Below are positions 27,203 to 36,987 of a stretch of 64,000 bases of DNA, piece by piece. Made by a program: the position numbers and the translations under genes. This DNA is from Brasilonema sp. CT11 (GTDB taxonomy: Bacteria; Cyanobacteriota; Cyanobacteriia; Cyanobacteriales; Nostocaceae), in NCBI RefSeq assembly GCF_017982655.1, contig NZ_JABXYX010000002.1, positions 84,642-148,641 of the forward strand, in the 5' to 3' direction. Position 1 is the stretch's first letter. The number at the start of each line of letters is the position of its first letter. Below the pieces are notes generated by a model. That model had not been told where the DNA came from and did no database searches. It was given only the letters and a program-made list of their open reading frames with translations.

Positions 27203-28373
27203 TAAATTTAAGTCTTTCTACACCATCAACTCGCTGCTACCTTTTTCTATAATGGATCGCTACCTAGCGAGGGAATTGCTGCCGACATTTTTGTTTGGTG
27301 TTGGGGCTTTCGCTTCAATCGGCGTAACAATAGATTCTATGTTCGAGCTAATACGGAAAATCGTGGAATCCGGACTACCGATAAGCATCGCCGTTCAAGT
27401 TTTTATGTTAAGTATGCCAGAGTTTATCGTTTTAGCTTTCCCCATGTCTACGCTCCTGGCTACTTTGATGACTTACAGTCGTCTTTCCAGCGATAGCGAA
27501 CTTGTAGCTTTACGGGGCTGCGGAGTTAGTGTGTATCGCATGGTACTCACTGCTGTGATGTTGAGTTTGATCGTTACAGGAATGACATTTGTGTTTAACG
27601 AACACCTTGCACCAGCATCCAAATACCGAGCAACTCAAATATTAAATGCGGCTCTCAAATCCGAAACACCAACTATTGTTAAGCAGCAAAATATTTTTTA
27701 TCCCGAATACCAGAAGGTTAAAAAAGAGGATGGTAGCGGGAATAGAAAAATTTTAACACGCTTGTTTTACGCTGATGAATTTGACGGTAAGGAGATGAAA
27801 GGCTTAACAATTATTGACCGTTCTACACAAGGTTTGAGTCAAATCATTGTATCAGAATCAGGCGAGTGGAACCCATCTCAAAATGTCTGGGACTTTCACA
27901 ACGGTACGATCTATTTGGTCGCCCCTGATCGCTCTTATCGTAATATTCTCAGGTTTGAACACCAACAAATAAAATTGCCTCGGACTGCTCTTGATTTGGC
28001 ACAGAAAAGCCGAGACTATGGCGAGATGAACATTGGTCAAGCACTAGAACAACTCGAGATTGAACGTCTCGGTGGTGATGAGCACAAAATTCGCAAACTC
28101 CAAGTGAGGATTCAACAAAAAATTTCCTTACCATTTGTCTGTGTCGTTTTTGGTTTGGTCGGTGCAGCAATGGGAACCGTACCTCAGCGTACTGGAAAAG
28201 GGACAAGTTTTGGCATCAGTGTCATAGTTATTTTTAGTTATTATTTGCTTTGGTTTATTACTGGTGCTTTAGGAGAAGCTGGTATTCTTTCTCCCTTGGT
28301 AGCTGCTTGGATGTGTAACTTTCTGGGATTTGGTGTAGGTTTCTTGTTATTGAGGCGAGTTGCACAAAAATAG
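27198..28373 (+). CDS. LptF/LptG-family LPS export permease
   Basis: YjgP/YjgQ-type permease of 391 residues, the membrane partner of LptB. The N-terminal part MDRYLARELLPTFLFGVGAF and helices 2-3 (FIVLAFPMSTLLATLMTYSRLSSDSELVALRGCGVS) are characteristic, a periplasmic beta-jellyroll domain fills residues about 130-290, and three helices close the protein. Most cyanobacteria seem to use one such gene as a homodimer; F or G cannot be told apart. The first ATG lies in a heptamer repeat and codes 18 residues before MDRYL; ATG 27252 is the alternative start. Confidence 0.9.
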   Translation: MPKFKSFYTINSLLPFSIMDRYLARELLPTFLFGVGAFASIGVTIDSMFELIRKIVESGLPISIAVQVFMLSMPEFIVLAFPMSTLLATLMTYSRLSSDSELVALRGCGVSVYRMVLTAVMLSLIVTGMTFVFNEHLAPASKYRATQILNAALKSETPTIVKQQNIFYPEYQKVKKEDGSGNRKILTRLFYADEFDGKEMKGLTIIDRSTQGLSQIIVSESGEWNPSQNVWDFHNGTIYLVAPDRSYRNILRFEHQQIKLPRTALDLAQKSRDYGEMNIGQALEQLEIERLGGDEHKIRKLQVRIQQKISLPFVCVVFGLVGAAMGTVPQRTGKGTSFGISVIVIFSYYLLWFITGALGEAGILSPLVAAWMCNFLGFGVGFLLLRRVAQK

Positions 28374-28513
28374 TTTTTTGACAACAATCACACCTGGGGT
28401 TAATAAATTACAATTGTGGAGTAGGTAGGATAAAAAAAACTCCATTAGTAAACCGCTGGTCTAAACCTTTTTTCTTTTGCCAATTTATTTTGTAAACTTA
28501 GATTCTATTGCCC

Positions 28514-29806
28514 ATGTCACGCCACCACCATCCTCCCGCCTACTTACGGTATCTCAAAGCTAGGTTATGGTATTTAGCACGACCTAGTTTTTGGGGAACA
28601 GCAATTTTTTTATCTGTCGTAGGGTTGGGTATCAAAGAATACTGGGCAAACCCCGACTTTTTGACTCAATGGCAAAAAAATCAAGTTGCGGATAACAAGC
28701 CTGTCAACTCCTCTGTTTCAAAGGAAGACAGTGCAATAACACCGGACATTAATAACTTACCACCAGTCCCGTATCCAGCAAAAAATCTTGCCTCCAAACA
28801 AAATACTCAAGCAAAAAACAGCAAAAGTTTATTAGAAGCTTTAAATAGCAACACCCAGACTTCTACAAGTGATAGTAAATTAAAGCTTAATGTCAAGGAC
28901 GGTGATTCTACACCCGTTCTAGAGTTGGAAAATCCCTTCCTAGCACAAGCACAGAATTTATTACAATTTAAAAATCTTCCAAATGGTAGCAATTCACTAG
29001 GAGTGAATGCCTTGGCTCCTGGTTTGGGAACGGGATTAGCGACTCAAACCACTTCTAATCAAAACGGCGTCTCAGAAAGTGCCTTGCAAACAGCGCTTAA
29101 CCAGGTAAAGAGGGACGAATATACAAACTCAAATCGTACCACCTCAACTAAGAGAAATCCTTTTGAGTCATCATCTTTACTATCCACTGAAAACACAAGC
29201 AGTCAGACTGTTGTTCCAAGCACTAACTTTAATACAAACACAATCAATCCTCTGAACATAGGAACAGGTTCTACGCAGCCGGGAGCGATTTCTGGAACCA
29301 GTTACATACAACCAGGAACTACTCCTGGAACAGCTTACCCCCAACCGAGTTTCAATAATCTGCAACCACAAAATTTATCTGGTGGAACAAGTTATATACA
29401 ACCAGGAACTGCAAACCAACTGCAAACTTCTATTCCTGCAACAACTTATCCTCAACCTCAATTAGCACCTGTAGGCATACCGCAAACTCCAAGTGCAGTT
29501 CCTAATAGCAGAGCTATTCTTCTTAACCAAGTTATCAACAATAAGTTGAATAACATAAATACTGCTCAACCATTGTCTAATGTCACACAACCAACATTAA
29601 CAGTACCCCCGTCCTCCAATACACTCAATGCTCCCAACTACACCCCCAATCAAAGTGGAGTTATTAATAATACGCCTGTAACGTCCAATAATTATGGAAA
29701 TGTAGGCTCACAGCAAGCCCCGGCTCCAATACCGCAGTATCTTGCTCCATCTTCTACTCAGATTCCCGGACAGTATACTGGTGGCGGACAGATAAATAGG
29801 TACTAG
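28514..29806 (+). CDS. Large Asn/Pro/Thr-rich single-pass protein next to lptF
   Basis: A 430-residue protein with a basic N-terminus (MSRHHHPPAYLRYLKARLWY), one transmembrane segment at about residues 27-43 (FWGTAIFLSVVGLGI) and a long low-complexity periplasmic tail rich in Asn, Ser, Thr, Gln and Pro. The tail has internal repeats of the form GTSYIQPGT and GTAYPQP, and ends in QYTGGGQINRY. I know no family for it. Its place 140 bases after lptF suggests an envelope role, perhaps spanning the periplasm, but this is inference only. A TTG at 28508 is an alternative start. Confidence 0.7.
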   Translation: MSRHHHPPAYLRYLKARLWYLARPSFWGTAIFLSVVGLGIKEYWANPDFLTQWQKNQVADNKPVNSSVSKEDSAITPDINNLPPVPYPAKNLASKQNTQAKNSKSLLEALNSNTQTSTSDSKLKLNVKDGDSTPVLELENPFLAQAQNLLQFKNLPNGSNSLGVNALAPGLGTGLATQTTSNQNGVSESALQTALNQVKRDEYTNSNRTTSTKRNPFESSSLLSTENTSSQTVVPSTNFNTNTINPLNIGTGSTQPGAISGTSYIQPGTTPGTAYPQPSFNNLQPQNLSGGTSYIQPGTANQLQTSIPATTYPQPQLAPVGIPQTPSAVPNSRAILLNQVINNKLNNINTAQPLSNVTQPTLTVPPSSNTLNAPNYTPNQSGVINNTPVTSNNYGNVGSQQAPAPIPQYLAPSSTQIPGQYTGGGQINRY

Positions 29807-29941
29807 TACCGTTGCGCGGAAGTCAAAAGTCAAAAGTAAAAAGTCAAAAGTATTATGGAATGGGCTTTTGAGGGATTTGAAATGGTGATCCAGCGCGCAT
29901 GAGGAGGGTTTCCCGACCTAGGCGACTGGTGAAGCCGATAG

Positions 29942-29968
29942 CCGTAAGGCGTGGCGTCAGCCATAGGG
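29942..29968 (-). repeat. Dispersed repeat, ccctatggc...cgccacgcctta family, copy 3
   Basis: Reverse copy ccgtaaggcgtggcg-tca-gccataggg. Preceded by the shared motif at 29896-29915. Confidence 0.7.
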
Positions 29969-30011
29969 TTGCCCTATCTACGCGCCCGACGTACTAGTAT
30001 CCGTAAGATCT

Positions 30012-30294
30012 ATGGCATGAACCTATCTAAATGTTCCATACCAACAAAAAGACAAAGCGAAGAAACTCGGGGCGAGATGGGATGCGATACGCCTAAAAGC
30101 GTATCGCCACTGATCATTTGGCGAAGGTGAATGATTGGACAATCCAGCAAGGAAGGATATATGTGCAAGAATGCTTCCAAGTTTGGCAAGAACGCAGCCA
30201 GCATGAATGGGATTTGGATATCACCTATCTAGGGCAATTTGGGATTTCGAGTGATTATTCATCGCCCAGACGTGCCGATAGACCAGGGAATTGA
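30012..30294 (+). pseudogene. Decayed DUF5710-type fragment
   Basis: The frame reads M-A-stop-TYLNVPYQQKDKAKKLGARWDAIR. TYLNVPYQQKDKAKKLGARW is the conserved core of the small DUF5710 domain. After it, a palindromic insertion (gatacgcctaaaagcgtatc, about 30086-30105) and a frameshift occur, and coding-like sequence resumes as HLAKVNDWTIQQGRIYVQE...DLDITYLGQFGISSDY to a stop at 30294. DUF5710 domains usually sit in larger proteins, often of mobile elements; only this piece remains. Start stop, insertion and frameshift make it non-functional. Confidence 0.7.
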
Positions 30295-30373
30295 GCAGTT
30301 TTGCGTAACTGCAGCGCGTGCACCGCGCTATTATTTGGTATCCTAGAAAGCTGGACTAGCTATGACTTAAAAT

Positions 30374-32446
30374 ATGCCTGCGCCTACCACGACCCCTCTT
30401 AGTATTGCCTTTCCCTTAACAGCCGTAGTCGGTCAAGAAGCGATTAAATTAGCCTTGCTGCTTGCTGCGGTAGATCCGGCGTTGGGAGGAGTGGCGATCG
30501 CCGGTCGTCGCGGTACGGCAAAATCTGTGATGGCGCGTGCTATTCATAGCCTACTTCCACCTATTGAAGTTGTGTCTGGTTCTATCAGCAATTGCGATCC
30601 CAACCGTCCAGAAGAATGGGATGACCAACTTTTGGCAGATTCCTCCCTCACTCTGCTAAGCGTTGATGGAAGCACTCAGGTAGAAACCGAAATTATCCCC
30701 GCACCCTTTGTACAAATTCCTTTGGGAGTCACAGAAGACCGACTCTTGGGTTCTGTGGATGTGGAACAGTCTGTTAAACAGGGTGAAACTATCTTTCAAC
30801 CAGGTTTACTCGCCCAAGCACACCGAGGCGTTCTCTACATAGATGAAATTAATTTATTAGATGACCAAATATCTAATCAGCTTTTAACAGTATTATCTGA
30901 GGGACGCAATCAAATTGAACGGGAAGGCATTAGTTTTCAGCATCCGTGCAAACCCTTATTTATCGCGACTTACAACCCAGAAGAAGGAGCATTGCGAGAA
31001 CATTTACTAGATAGAATTGCGATCGCCCTTAGCGCTGATGGTGTTCTCGGTTTAGATCAAAGAGTCCAAGCAGTCGAGCAAGCTATTGCTTACTCCCAAT
31101 CTCCTCAAGAATTTCTCCAACAGTATAGCGAAGACTTAGACAACCTCAAAACCCAAATCATCCTGGCACGGGAATGGTTAAAAGACGTTTCCATTACCCA
31201 CCAACAAATCTCCTACCTAGTAGAAGAAGCAATTCGTGGAGGCGTGCAGGGACACCGCGCTGAGTTATTCGCCGTGCGTGTTGCTAAAGCCTCAGCTGCT
31301 TTGGATGGACGCACACAAGTGAATGCTGAGGATTTGCGGCGTGCTGTGGAACTTGTCATAGTCCCACGGGCGACTGTTGTCCAAACACCACCACCCCAAG
31401 AAGAACCACCGCCACCGCCTCCACCCCCTCCCCAAGATCAAGAAGAACCCGAAGATAATTCTGAACAAGAACAAGAGGAAAACCAAGAACAGCCAGAACA
31501 AGAACCGCCTGGTATTCCTGAAGAGTTTATTTTTGATCCTGAAGGAGTCGTTCTTGATCCCAGTGTGCTTTATTTTGCTCAGATGGCACAGCGGCGGGGG
31601 AAATCTGGCAGTCGCAGTTTAATCTTTTCTGAAGACCGGGGACGTTACATCAAGCCAATGTTACCCAAAGGGAAAGTGCAACGCATTGCTGTAGATGCCA
31701 CACTTCGTTCTGCAGCACCGTATCAGAAAGCACGACGGCAGCGGTATGAGAGCAGCACAGAGAATGCATCCTCTTCCTCAAAAGGGCGGCGCGTCTTTGT
31801 AGAAGAAAGTGATATTCGAGCCAAGCGTTTGGTACGCAAAGCGGGTGCTTTAATAGTATTTGTGGTAGATGCCTCAGGTTCAATGGCGCTAAACCGGATG
31901 CAGTCTGCTAAAGGTGCGCTGATGCAACTCCTGACAGAAGCATATCAAAACCGTGACCAAGTGGCTTTGATTCCTTTCCGAGGAGAACAAGCAGAGGTAT
32001 TGTTACCCCCCACACGTTCTATTGCTTTGGCACGTAACCGTCTGGAAAGATTACCCTGTGGTGGTGGTTCACCACTGGCTCATGGTTTAACCCAAGCTGT
32101 ACGCGTCGGTTTGAATGCCCAAATGAGCGGAGATATTGGACAAGTTGTGATTGTAGCGATAACCGATGGACGCGGCAATATTCCTTTGTCGCGTTCTTTG
32201 GGTGAACCGCAAGAAAGTGGACAAAAACCAGATATCAAAGCAGAATTGTTAGAAATTGCTGCTAGAATGCGTGCTTTGGGAATGCAGTTATTAGTTATTG
32301 ATACAGAAAGTAAATTTGTTTCTACTGGATTTGCTAAGGAGTTAGCAAAGACAGCAGGAGGCAAGTATTACCATTTGCCCAAAGCCACAGATAAAGCGAT
32401 TGCTGCTATGACAAAAGGAGCAATTGCTGATTTAAAATCTCGTTGA
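30374..32446 (+). CDS. chlD: Magnesium chelatase subunit D
   Basis: Part of the ChlI-ChlD-ChlH complex that inserts Mg2+ into protoporphyrin IX, the first committed step of chlorophyll synthesis. The N-terminal AAA+ half has AGRRGTAKS (degenerate Walker A, about residues 43-51) and SDLLS-equivalent VDGSTQVE; a Pro run (about 343-355) and acidic Glu/Gln linker join it to the integrin-I (von Willebrand A) domain, whose MIDAS motif DASGSMA starts at residue 499. 690 residues, normal for cyanobacterial ChlD. The Pro/acidic linker is a family feature. ATG start at 30374. It is convergent with the sigma-factor gene. Confidence 0.96.
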   Translation: MPAPTTTPLSIAFPLTAVVGQEAIKLALLLAAVDPALGGVAIAGRRGTAKSVMARAIHSLLPPIEVVSGSISNCDPNRPEEWDDQLLADSSLTLLSVDGSTQVETEIIPAPFVQIPLGVTEDRLLGSVDVEQSVKQGETIFQPGLLAQAHRGVLYIDEINLLDDQISNQLLTVLSEGRNQIEREGISFQHPCKPLFIATYNPEEGALREHLLDRIAIALSADGVLGLDQRVQAVEQAIAYSQSPQEFLQQYSEDLDNLKTQIILAREWLKDVSITHQQISYLVEEAIRGGVQGHRAELFAVRVAKASAALDGRTQVNAEDLRRAVELVIVPRATVVQTPPPQEEPPPPPPPPPQDQEEPEDNSEQEQEENQEQPEQEPPGIPEEFIFDPEGVVLDPSVLYFAQMAQRRGKSGSRSLIFSEDRGRYIKPMLPKGKVQRIAVDATLRSAAPYQKARRQRYESSTENASSSSKGRRVFVEESDIRAKRLVRKAGALIVFVVDASGSMALNRMQSAKGALMQLLTEAYQNRDQVALIPFRGEQAEVLLPPTRSIALARNRLERLPCGGGSPLAHGLTQAVRVGLNAQMSGDIGQVVIVAITDGRGNIPLSRSLGEPQESGQKPDIKAELLEIAARMRALGMQLLVIDTESKFVSTGFAKELAKTAGGKYYHLPKATDKAIAAMTKGAIADLKSR

Positions 32447-32481
32447 TGTCAGCACTTCCATACTTTTTAAAATAAACATCA

Positions 32482-33264
32482 TCAGCCTGCTGGCACTGCT
32501 TGGGTTTTTAACATAGAGACTAAATCTTGAACTCCCTTTTGCAAATATCGCGTAACTGTCATTGGACTGGTACCAATTTTGTTCGCGGCATCTTTGCGAG
32601 AAAATTCATTCAAATATACCATTTCTACTACCATGCGGGGCTTTTCTTCCAACATACTTATTGCCCCTTGAAGTTGTTGCCGTTCTTCGTGTTGTTGTTG
32701 CAAACTAGCAGAACGGTGACAAGGAAGTGCTTCACCTAAAGTGATTTGACAATCAATAGACTGAATAACAGTAGCATCTAAACTCAAAGGCATACGGTTC
32801 TGAGCAGCTAATTTTGTCTGTTGCCATTCTTGGGAAGAGACCTTGAGTTTGTTTGCAATTTCTAAATCTTTGGGAGGACGACCTAAAGTCAGTGCCAATT
32901 CTTTGCGAACCTTTTGCCCTTCGTTATAAAGTTCTTGCCAACGACGCGGAATTTTTAAGAGCGTACAGCGATCGCGTAAAAAGTGTAGCATTTCACCTCG
33001 AATGTAAGGCACAGCAAAAGAACTAAAAGCATATCCTTGGCTCGGATCAAAACGCTCAATTGCTCTTATTAAACCTAAATAACCGACTTGCTCTAAATCT
33101 TCATAAGGCTCGTTGCATTGATAACTGAATTTATGAGCCATCTTCCGCACTAAGCCAGTATGCATTTGTACAAGTTCATTACGAAGTTTAACAGAAGGAT
33201 TCTGGTAGTATGCTCGTATTAATTCTATACCATTAGATTGCATATAGTACTGATTTTCTGCCAT
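32482..33264 (-). CDS. Group 3 RNA polymerase sigma factor (SigF/SigJ type)
   Basis: Alternative sigma factor of 260 residues with regions 2 (YEDLEQVGYLGLIRAIERFDP, AFSSFAVPYIRGEMLHFLRD), 3 (RRWQELYNEGQKVRKELALTLGRPP) and 4 (SRKDAANKIGTSPMTVTRYLQ helix-turn-helix), and no region 1.1. It lies in the SigF/SigB-like group. In Synechocystis SigF governs pili and motility, and in Nostoc SigJ is linked to desiccation; sequence alone does not decide which this is. AAAAAGGA precedes the ATG by seven bases. No anti-sigma gene is adjacent. Confidence 0.88.
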   Translation of the reverse strand: MAENQYYMQSNGIELIRAYYQNPSVKLRNELVQMHTGLVRKMAHKFSYQCNEPYEDLEQVGYLGLIRAIERFDPSQGYAFSSFAVPYIRGEMLHFLRDRCTLLKIPRRWQELYNEGQKVRKELALTLGRPPKDLEIANKLKVSSQEWQQTKLAAQNRMPLSLDATVIQSIDCQITLGEALPCHRSASLQQQHEERQQLQGAISMLEEKPRMVVEMVYLNEFSRKDAANKIGTSPMTVTRYLQKGVQDLVSMLKTQAVPAG

Positions 33265-33832
33265 ATAAATTCCTTTTTAAGAAGTCCTTTTTTGGGAAAA
33301 ATAAAGTAGTGTAAATCTCCATTACAGCTGTTATTATTTTCCTTAGGAACTCTTGTAGAAACCATTCGTTTTTTTACTGAAATTGTTAATCGTATTTTCA
33401 GTTTCTAAGTATTTTCACGGTTTAAACCCTCGGAATTTTTGGTTGTTGTGAATTAACCAAGTGCTGAGTTGTGAATACTGAGAAGCCAGCGACGTGTGAA
33501 AGTTCCCTTCGGTGCATGCAAACTGCCGTTTTGTTGTAGACGCACTCTTGGGCTTGCTGTCGGGGTGGCAAGTGGTGTTGCAAGAAGGGGGTGTAAGGGT
33601 ATAGGGGTATAGGGGTGTAGGGGAAATGCACTTATATTTTCATCCTCTTACACCCTTACACCCAGCCTACGGCTCGCTAGCCCCGGAGGGGGCGCTGCGC
33701 AAACGCTAACACACCCCTAACGTTGGGCGTTAACTCACTCCTGGGAATTATCTTTATGGCTACTAGCTCTGGTTATCAGTAAAAATGGAAAGAAACACAA
33801 ATGCTCAACTAACTAGAAAATAAGTGTGAAAT
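33265..33832. other. Repeat-rich gap between the sigma factor and BI-1
   Basis: Octamer arrays of ggggtgta type at 33587-33623 and of its complement at 33648-33663 face each other and could form a long hairpin; a GC-rich segment (cggctcgctagccccggagggggcgctgcgc) follows. No gene seen. Confidence 0.65.
33587..33663. repeat. Pair of inverted octamer arrays
   Basis: ggggtgta/ggggtata units (33587-33623) and their complement cttacacc (33648-33663) about 25 bases apart. Same unit as at 13779, 14104 and 38383. Confidence 0.8.
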
Positions 33833-34561
33833 ATGAGCAATACCAGTAACTTCCGTGACGCAATTCGTCAGGCCAAAACGCAAGCCCTAGTGGGTCCCAA
33901 TGTCATTGCCAACGCTCTTCCTTTTGTAGGCGGCGGACTAGTGCTAACAGCATTAGGCGCATACGGTGGATTGAGTGTCAACCGTAGTAACCCTGGATTA
34001 TTCTTGCCTACCTTCTTTGGTGCAGTCATTCTACAGTTGATTTTGTTCTTCGTTGCCCAGAATGTTGCCGAAAAAGGCAATAACAAAGTTGCACTGCCTC
34101 TATTAGCAACATACAGTCTGCTCACTGGATACACAATTAGTGGTTTAATCTACGTCGCACTGAGAACCCAAGGTGTTGGTATTCAAGGTGTTGGATTCGC
34201 AGCCCTTGGTTGTGGTGTGACTTTTATCGTTGCTCGTCAAATTGGCTCAAATCTTTCTGAGCAAGATGGTATGGCATTGACGAAAACGATTAATCTGGGG
34301 GTAATTGCCTTAGTTGCTGTAGTCGGTGTGCAATTTTTATTCAGTATTTTTGGTGTTTACACGCCAAACTGGTTAGAAATTGGCATCTCAGGTTTGGGCG
34401 TATTTCTCTTTGTTGGTGCATCAGTTGTAGATTTCTACATCCTGCCACGTACGTACAGCAATGACCAATACCTGCCTGCGGCTTTATCAATGTACTTAAC
34501 ATATATCAATTTGTTTGTTTTCATCTTGCGATTGATTCTTGCTTTTAACAGCCGCGATTAA
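33833..34561 (+). CDS. Bax inhibitor-1 family membrane protein
   Basis: A seven-helix integral membrane protein of 242 residues of the BI-1/TMBIM (YccA-like) family, which in other bacteria act as pH-sensitive calcium leak channels or modulate membrane proteases. The C-terminal half with FLFVGASVVDFYILPRTYSN, SMYLTYINLFVFILRL is the hallmark region, including the conserved Asp in the DFY position. ATG start with the alignable N-terminus. A strong terminator follows, so it is a single-gene unit. Confidence 0.88.
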   Translation: MSNTSNFRDAIRQAKTQALVGPNVIANALPFVGGGLVLTALGAYGGLSVNRSNPGLFLPTFFGAVILQLILFFVAQNVAEKGNNKVALPLLATYSLLTGYTISGLIYVALRTQGVGIQGVGFAALGCGVTFIVARQIGSNLSEQDGMALTKTINLGVIALVAVVGVQFLFSIFGVYTPNWLEIGISGLGVFLFVGASVVDFYILPRTYSNDQYLPAALSMYLTYINLFVFILRLILAFNSRD

Positions 34562-34635
34562 GTAGATTAGATTTTTTGGAAAAATCTGATTTCAGGGCGG
34601 GGTATTTGGAACCCTTGAGCGAAACTCAGCTAAAG

Positions 34636-34674
34636 AAAACCGTGGTTTGACCTTCCAAACCACGGTTTTTTTTT
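34636..34674 (+). terminator. Rho-independent terminator of the BI-1 gene
   Basis: aaaaccgtggttt pairs perfectly with aaaccacggtttt across an eight-base loop and is followed by a run of nine or more T, about 75 bases after the stop codon. Confidence 0.93.
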
Positions 34675-34792
34675 AATCAAATTTTGAAAGCGCCAATATA
34701 ACGGTTGAGAGTCTCCAGTCGCTGACTTCGCGCATGTGGTATGTTTCACTTGTGTGGGCGCATCGGGCGTTTTAAACCTTGATAACTGTTCA

Positions 34793-34820
34793 CCCTATGG
34801 CGCTCCGCCACGCCTTACGG
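34793..34820 (+). repeat. Dispersed repeat, ccctatggc...cgccacgcctta family, copy 4
   Basis: Forward copy ccctatggc-gctc-cgccacgccttacgg; the central few bases differ from the taa/tca centre of the other copies. Confidence 0.7.
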
Positions 34821-34939
34821 CTGTCGGGAACGCCAGATGCCTGCGGAGGGAGACCCTCCCGCAGCACCGGTCTCACCTCCCCCAGCGCGCTTACTCACCA
34901 GATGCCTCTGTCGGGAAACCCTCCTCATGCGCACTGGAC

Positions 34940-35854
34940 TCACTGTTCACTGTTCACTGATTTAATCCAATCTAAAATCGCCTTGTTCACCACATCTGGG
35001 CATTCATCGTGAGGACAATGTCCCACATTTTCTAAGTTAAGCAGTTCCAATTTTTCATTGAAATTAGCAAATTGAGTCGCAAGTGCAGGGGGAATAAATC
35101 GGTCTTTTTGCCCCCAAATCAGAAGCATGGGAATTTGTAAGGTTGGCAATACTGTCTTAACGCTAGGACTAAAGTTAATACCAATGGTCGCTTTCAACAA
35201 GGCTGTGAAAGCACGGGCAGAACCTCGATCCTGAGAAGGACCAACCAGAATTTCTACCAGTTCATCAGTGATCGCCTCTGGGTTAGCATAGGCAATACTA
35301 GCCCAGCGACGTACTACGTTTGGTCGGCGCAACACCTGGAACAAAGGCTTAAGCAACAGTGGGGAAGCAACAAGATTTTTGATTCCCATGACAATAGGTC
35401 GTAATATGGGAGGAATCGCCTCTTGCTCCAATGAAGGGTCAGGCAAACTCATCATAACGACACCTTGCACCATCTCTGGATGAGCAGCGGCGACTGCCAA
35501 GCAAACAAGTGAACCAAGAGAGTTACCTACGAGTACAACTGGTTGACAGATAAATGCTTTCCAAAAATCGTAAATTTGTTCTGCCCAAAGATGTACGCTG
35601 TAATTTACGGGAGCTTTTTCAGAAGCGCCCCAACCCAACATATCAAGAGCGTAAACTGTGTGGTGTTCGCCTAGTACCTCTAAATTCTGTCGCCAATGAC
35701 CAATAGATGCACCGAATCCGTGTAGCAGAATCAAGGGAGTTGTCTTGCGATTGTTTTGAGCAGGACGAATGTATGTGTAGCGAGTTTGCCAGCCTCTCCA
35801 AACCCAGTCTCTTTGATTGCCAACCCGTTGCTGCCAGTGCACGATAGTATCCAC
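34940..35854 (-). CDS. Alpha/beta hydrolase
   Basis: Alpha/beta-hydrolase-fold protein of about 304 residues. The oxyanion-hole HGFGASIGHWRQN, the nucleophile elbow GNSLGS (Ser) and the distal His in ENVGHCPHDECP are present, with Asp in IWGQKDRFIPP as the third triad member. The substrate is unknown; related cyanobacterial enzymes resemble pheophytinase-like and haloalkane/epoxide hydrolases, but no specific assignment is justified. GTG at 35854 has GGAG six bases upstream and is preferred over the TTG at 35866. Confidence 0.85.
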   Translation of the reverse strand: MDTIVHWQQRVGNQRDWVWRGWQTRYTYIRPAQNNRKTTPLILLHGFGASIGHWRQNLEVLGEHHTVYALDMLGWGASEKAPVNYSVHLWAEQIYDFWKAFICQPVVLVGNSLGSLVCLAVAAAHPEMVQGVVMMSLPDPSLEQEAIPPILRPIVMGIKNLVASPLLLKPLFQVLRRPNVVRRWASIAYANPEAITDELVEILVGPSQDRGSARAFTALLKATIGINFSPSVKTVLPTLQIPMLLIWGQKDRFIPPALATQFANFNEKLELLNLENVGHCPHDECPDVVNKAILDWIKSVNSEQ

Positions 35855-35866
35855 GCTTTTCTCCAA

Positions 35867-36384
35867 TTTATCGTACAGAAAAACTTTTCATCCTACTTTG
35901 TCAAAGTTAGCTCAACTCCTTGCGGCCAAATCTGTGCAGAGCTGTTACCAAGAGTGCAGGCTAAAGTTGATAGTCTTTAAATATATTCTAGGCTAGGTGC
36001 ATTTCCACGTTTTTTTGCTTAGAATCAATACCGAGCCAATACTATTTATAAGCAAACATAAAAACATGCTTATCATCTAAATACTGTATTATCTGAAACC
36101 GCATTTTTGAGATACACTGAAAACCAACAAAGTCAATGGTTTTATAGAAAGTGTTACAATCATTAAAAATTGCTACTATTCTGTAACTTAGATTAACGAT
36201 TGGACAGAAATCCTTTCAAAATGAGTAGAATGGCAGATACAACGAAGACAATGAAACTGCTCTAGGCATTAGCTACCCTAGAACTATAGCTTCATTTTCT
36301 AGTCCTCAGTGATTTTAGTATTTCACTTCTGAGGCATACAACAAACAACTAAGTCACTTTCTTAACAAACAGCTCCCACAAATC
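35867..36384. other. Gap upstream of infC
   Basis: AT-rich, no gene. Must contain the infC promoter and leader; no hairpin or box is convincing enough to name. Confidence 0.5.
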
Positions 36385-36918
36385 ATGTCAGTGATTGAAA
36401 GAAAAAGAAATCGCGACCTGCCCCAAATTAACGAACGAATTCGCTTCCCGAAAATTCGGGTTATTGATACTGATGGTTCTCAGTTAGGAATCCTGACCCC
36501 ACAAGAAGCACTACAACTAGCAGAGGAAAAAGAACTTGACCTAGTGCTGCTGAGTGATAAGGCAGAGCCTCCGGTTTGTCGGATTATGGACTATGGGAAA
36601 TACAAGTTTGAGCAAGAGAAAAAGGCCCGGGAAGCCCGGAAAAAGCAGCACACTGCTGACGTCAAAGAAGTGAAAATGCGTTACAAGATTGAAGAACACG
36701 ACTACAATGTACGAGTTAAGCAAGCAGAGCGTTTTCTCAAAGACGGGGATAAAGTCAAAGCAACTGTGATGTTTAGGGGTCGCGAAATTCAACACAGCGA
36801 CATGGCAGAACAATTGCTCAAGCGAATGGCAACAGATTTAGAAGCATTAGGTGAAGTTCAGCAAATGCCCAAAAAAGAAGGGCGAAACATGATGATGCTC
36901 ATCTCACCTAAAAAGTAA
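36385..36918 (+). CDS. infC: Translation initiation factor IF-3
   Basis: Binds the 30S subunit and checks start-codon pairing. The 177-residue protein has the N-domain ([22 protein letters not shown]), the [15 protein letters not shown] linker helix and the C-domain ending [11 protein letters not shown] normal ATG start is used here, unlike the AUU of enterobacterial infC. The gene is not followed by rpmI-rplT, so the usual infC-rpmI-rplT order is broken. A strong terminator lies 34 bases downstream. Confidence 0.97.
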   Translation: MSVIERKRNRDLPQINERIRFPKIRVIDTDGSQLGILTPQEALQLAEEKELDLVLLSDKAEPPVCRIMDYGKYKFEQEKKAREARKKQHTADVKEVKMRYKIEEHDYNVRVKQAERFLKDGDKVKATVMFRGREIQHSDMAEQLLKRMATDLEALGEVQQMPKKEGRNMMMLISPKK

Positions 36919-36952
36919 TCAAGAAATAAGCAAACTTAGCAAATCAGACAAG

Positions 36953-36983
36953 GGGGGATACTTCCGTTGGTGAAGTATCCCCC
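36953..36983 (+). terminator. Rho-independent terminator of infC
   Basis: gggggatacttc and gaagtatccccc form a perfect 12-bp stem with a seven-base loop, followed by AGTTTTATTT. Confidence 0.92.
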
Positions 36984-36987
36984 AGTT

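Larger units (their letters stand above)
29807..30373. other. Gap with repeats and a decayed gene fragment
   Basis: Holds agtcaaaagtcaaaagta tandem repeats just after 29820, a copy of the cgccacgcctta repeat (29942-29968), the motif gcgcatgaggagggtttccc (29896-29915) that recurs in reverse at 34914-34933, and the remnant of a DUF5710-type coding sequence (30012-30294). Confidence 0.6.
34562..34939. other. Gap after BI-1 with terminator and repeats
   Basis: A strong terminator (34636-34674), the fourth cgccacgcctta repeat (34793-34820) and the gggaaaccctcctcatgcgc motif (34914-34933). Two overlapping open frames here are repeat translations. Confidence 0.65.
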
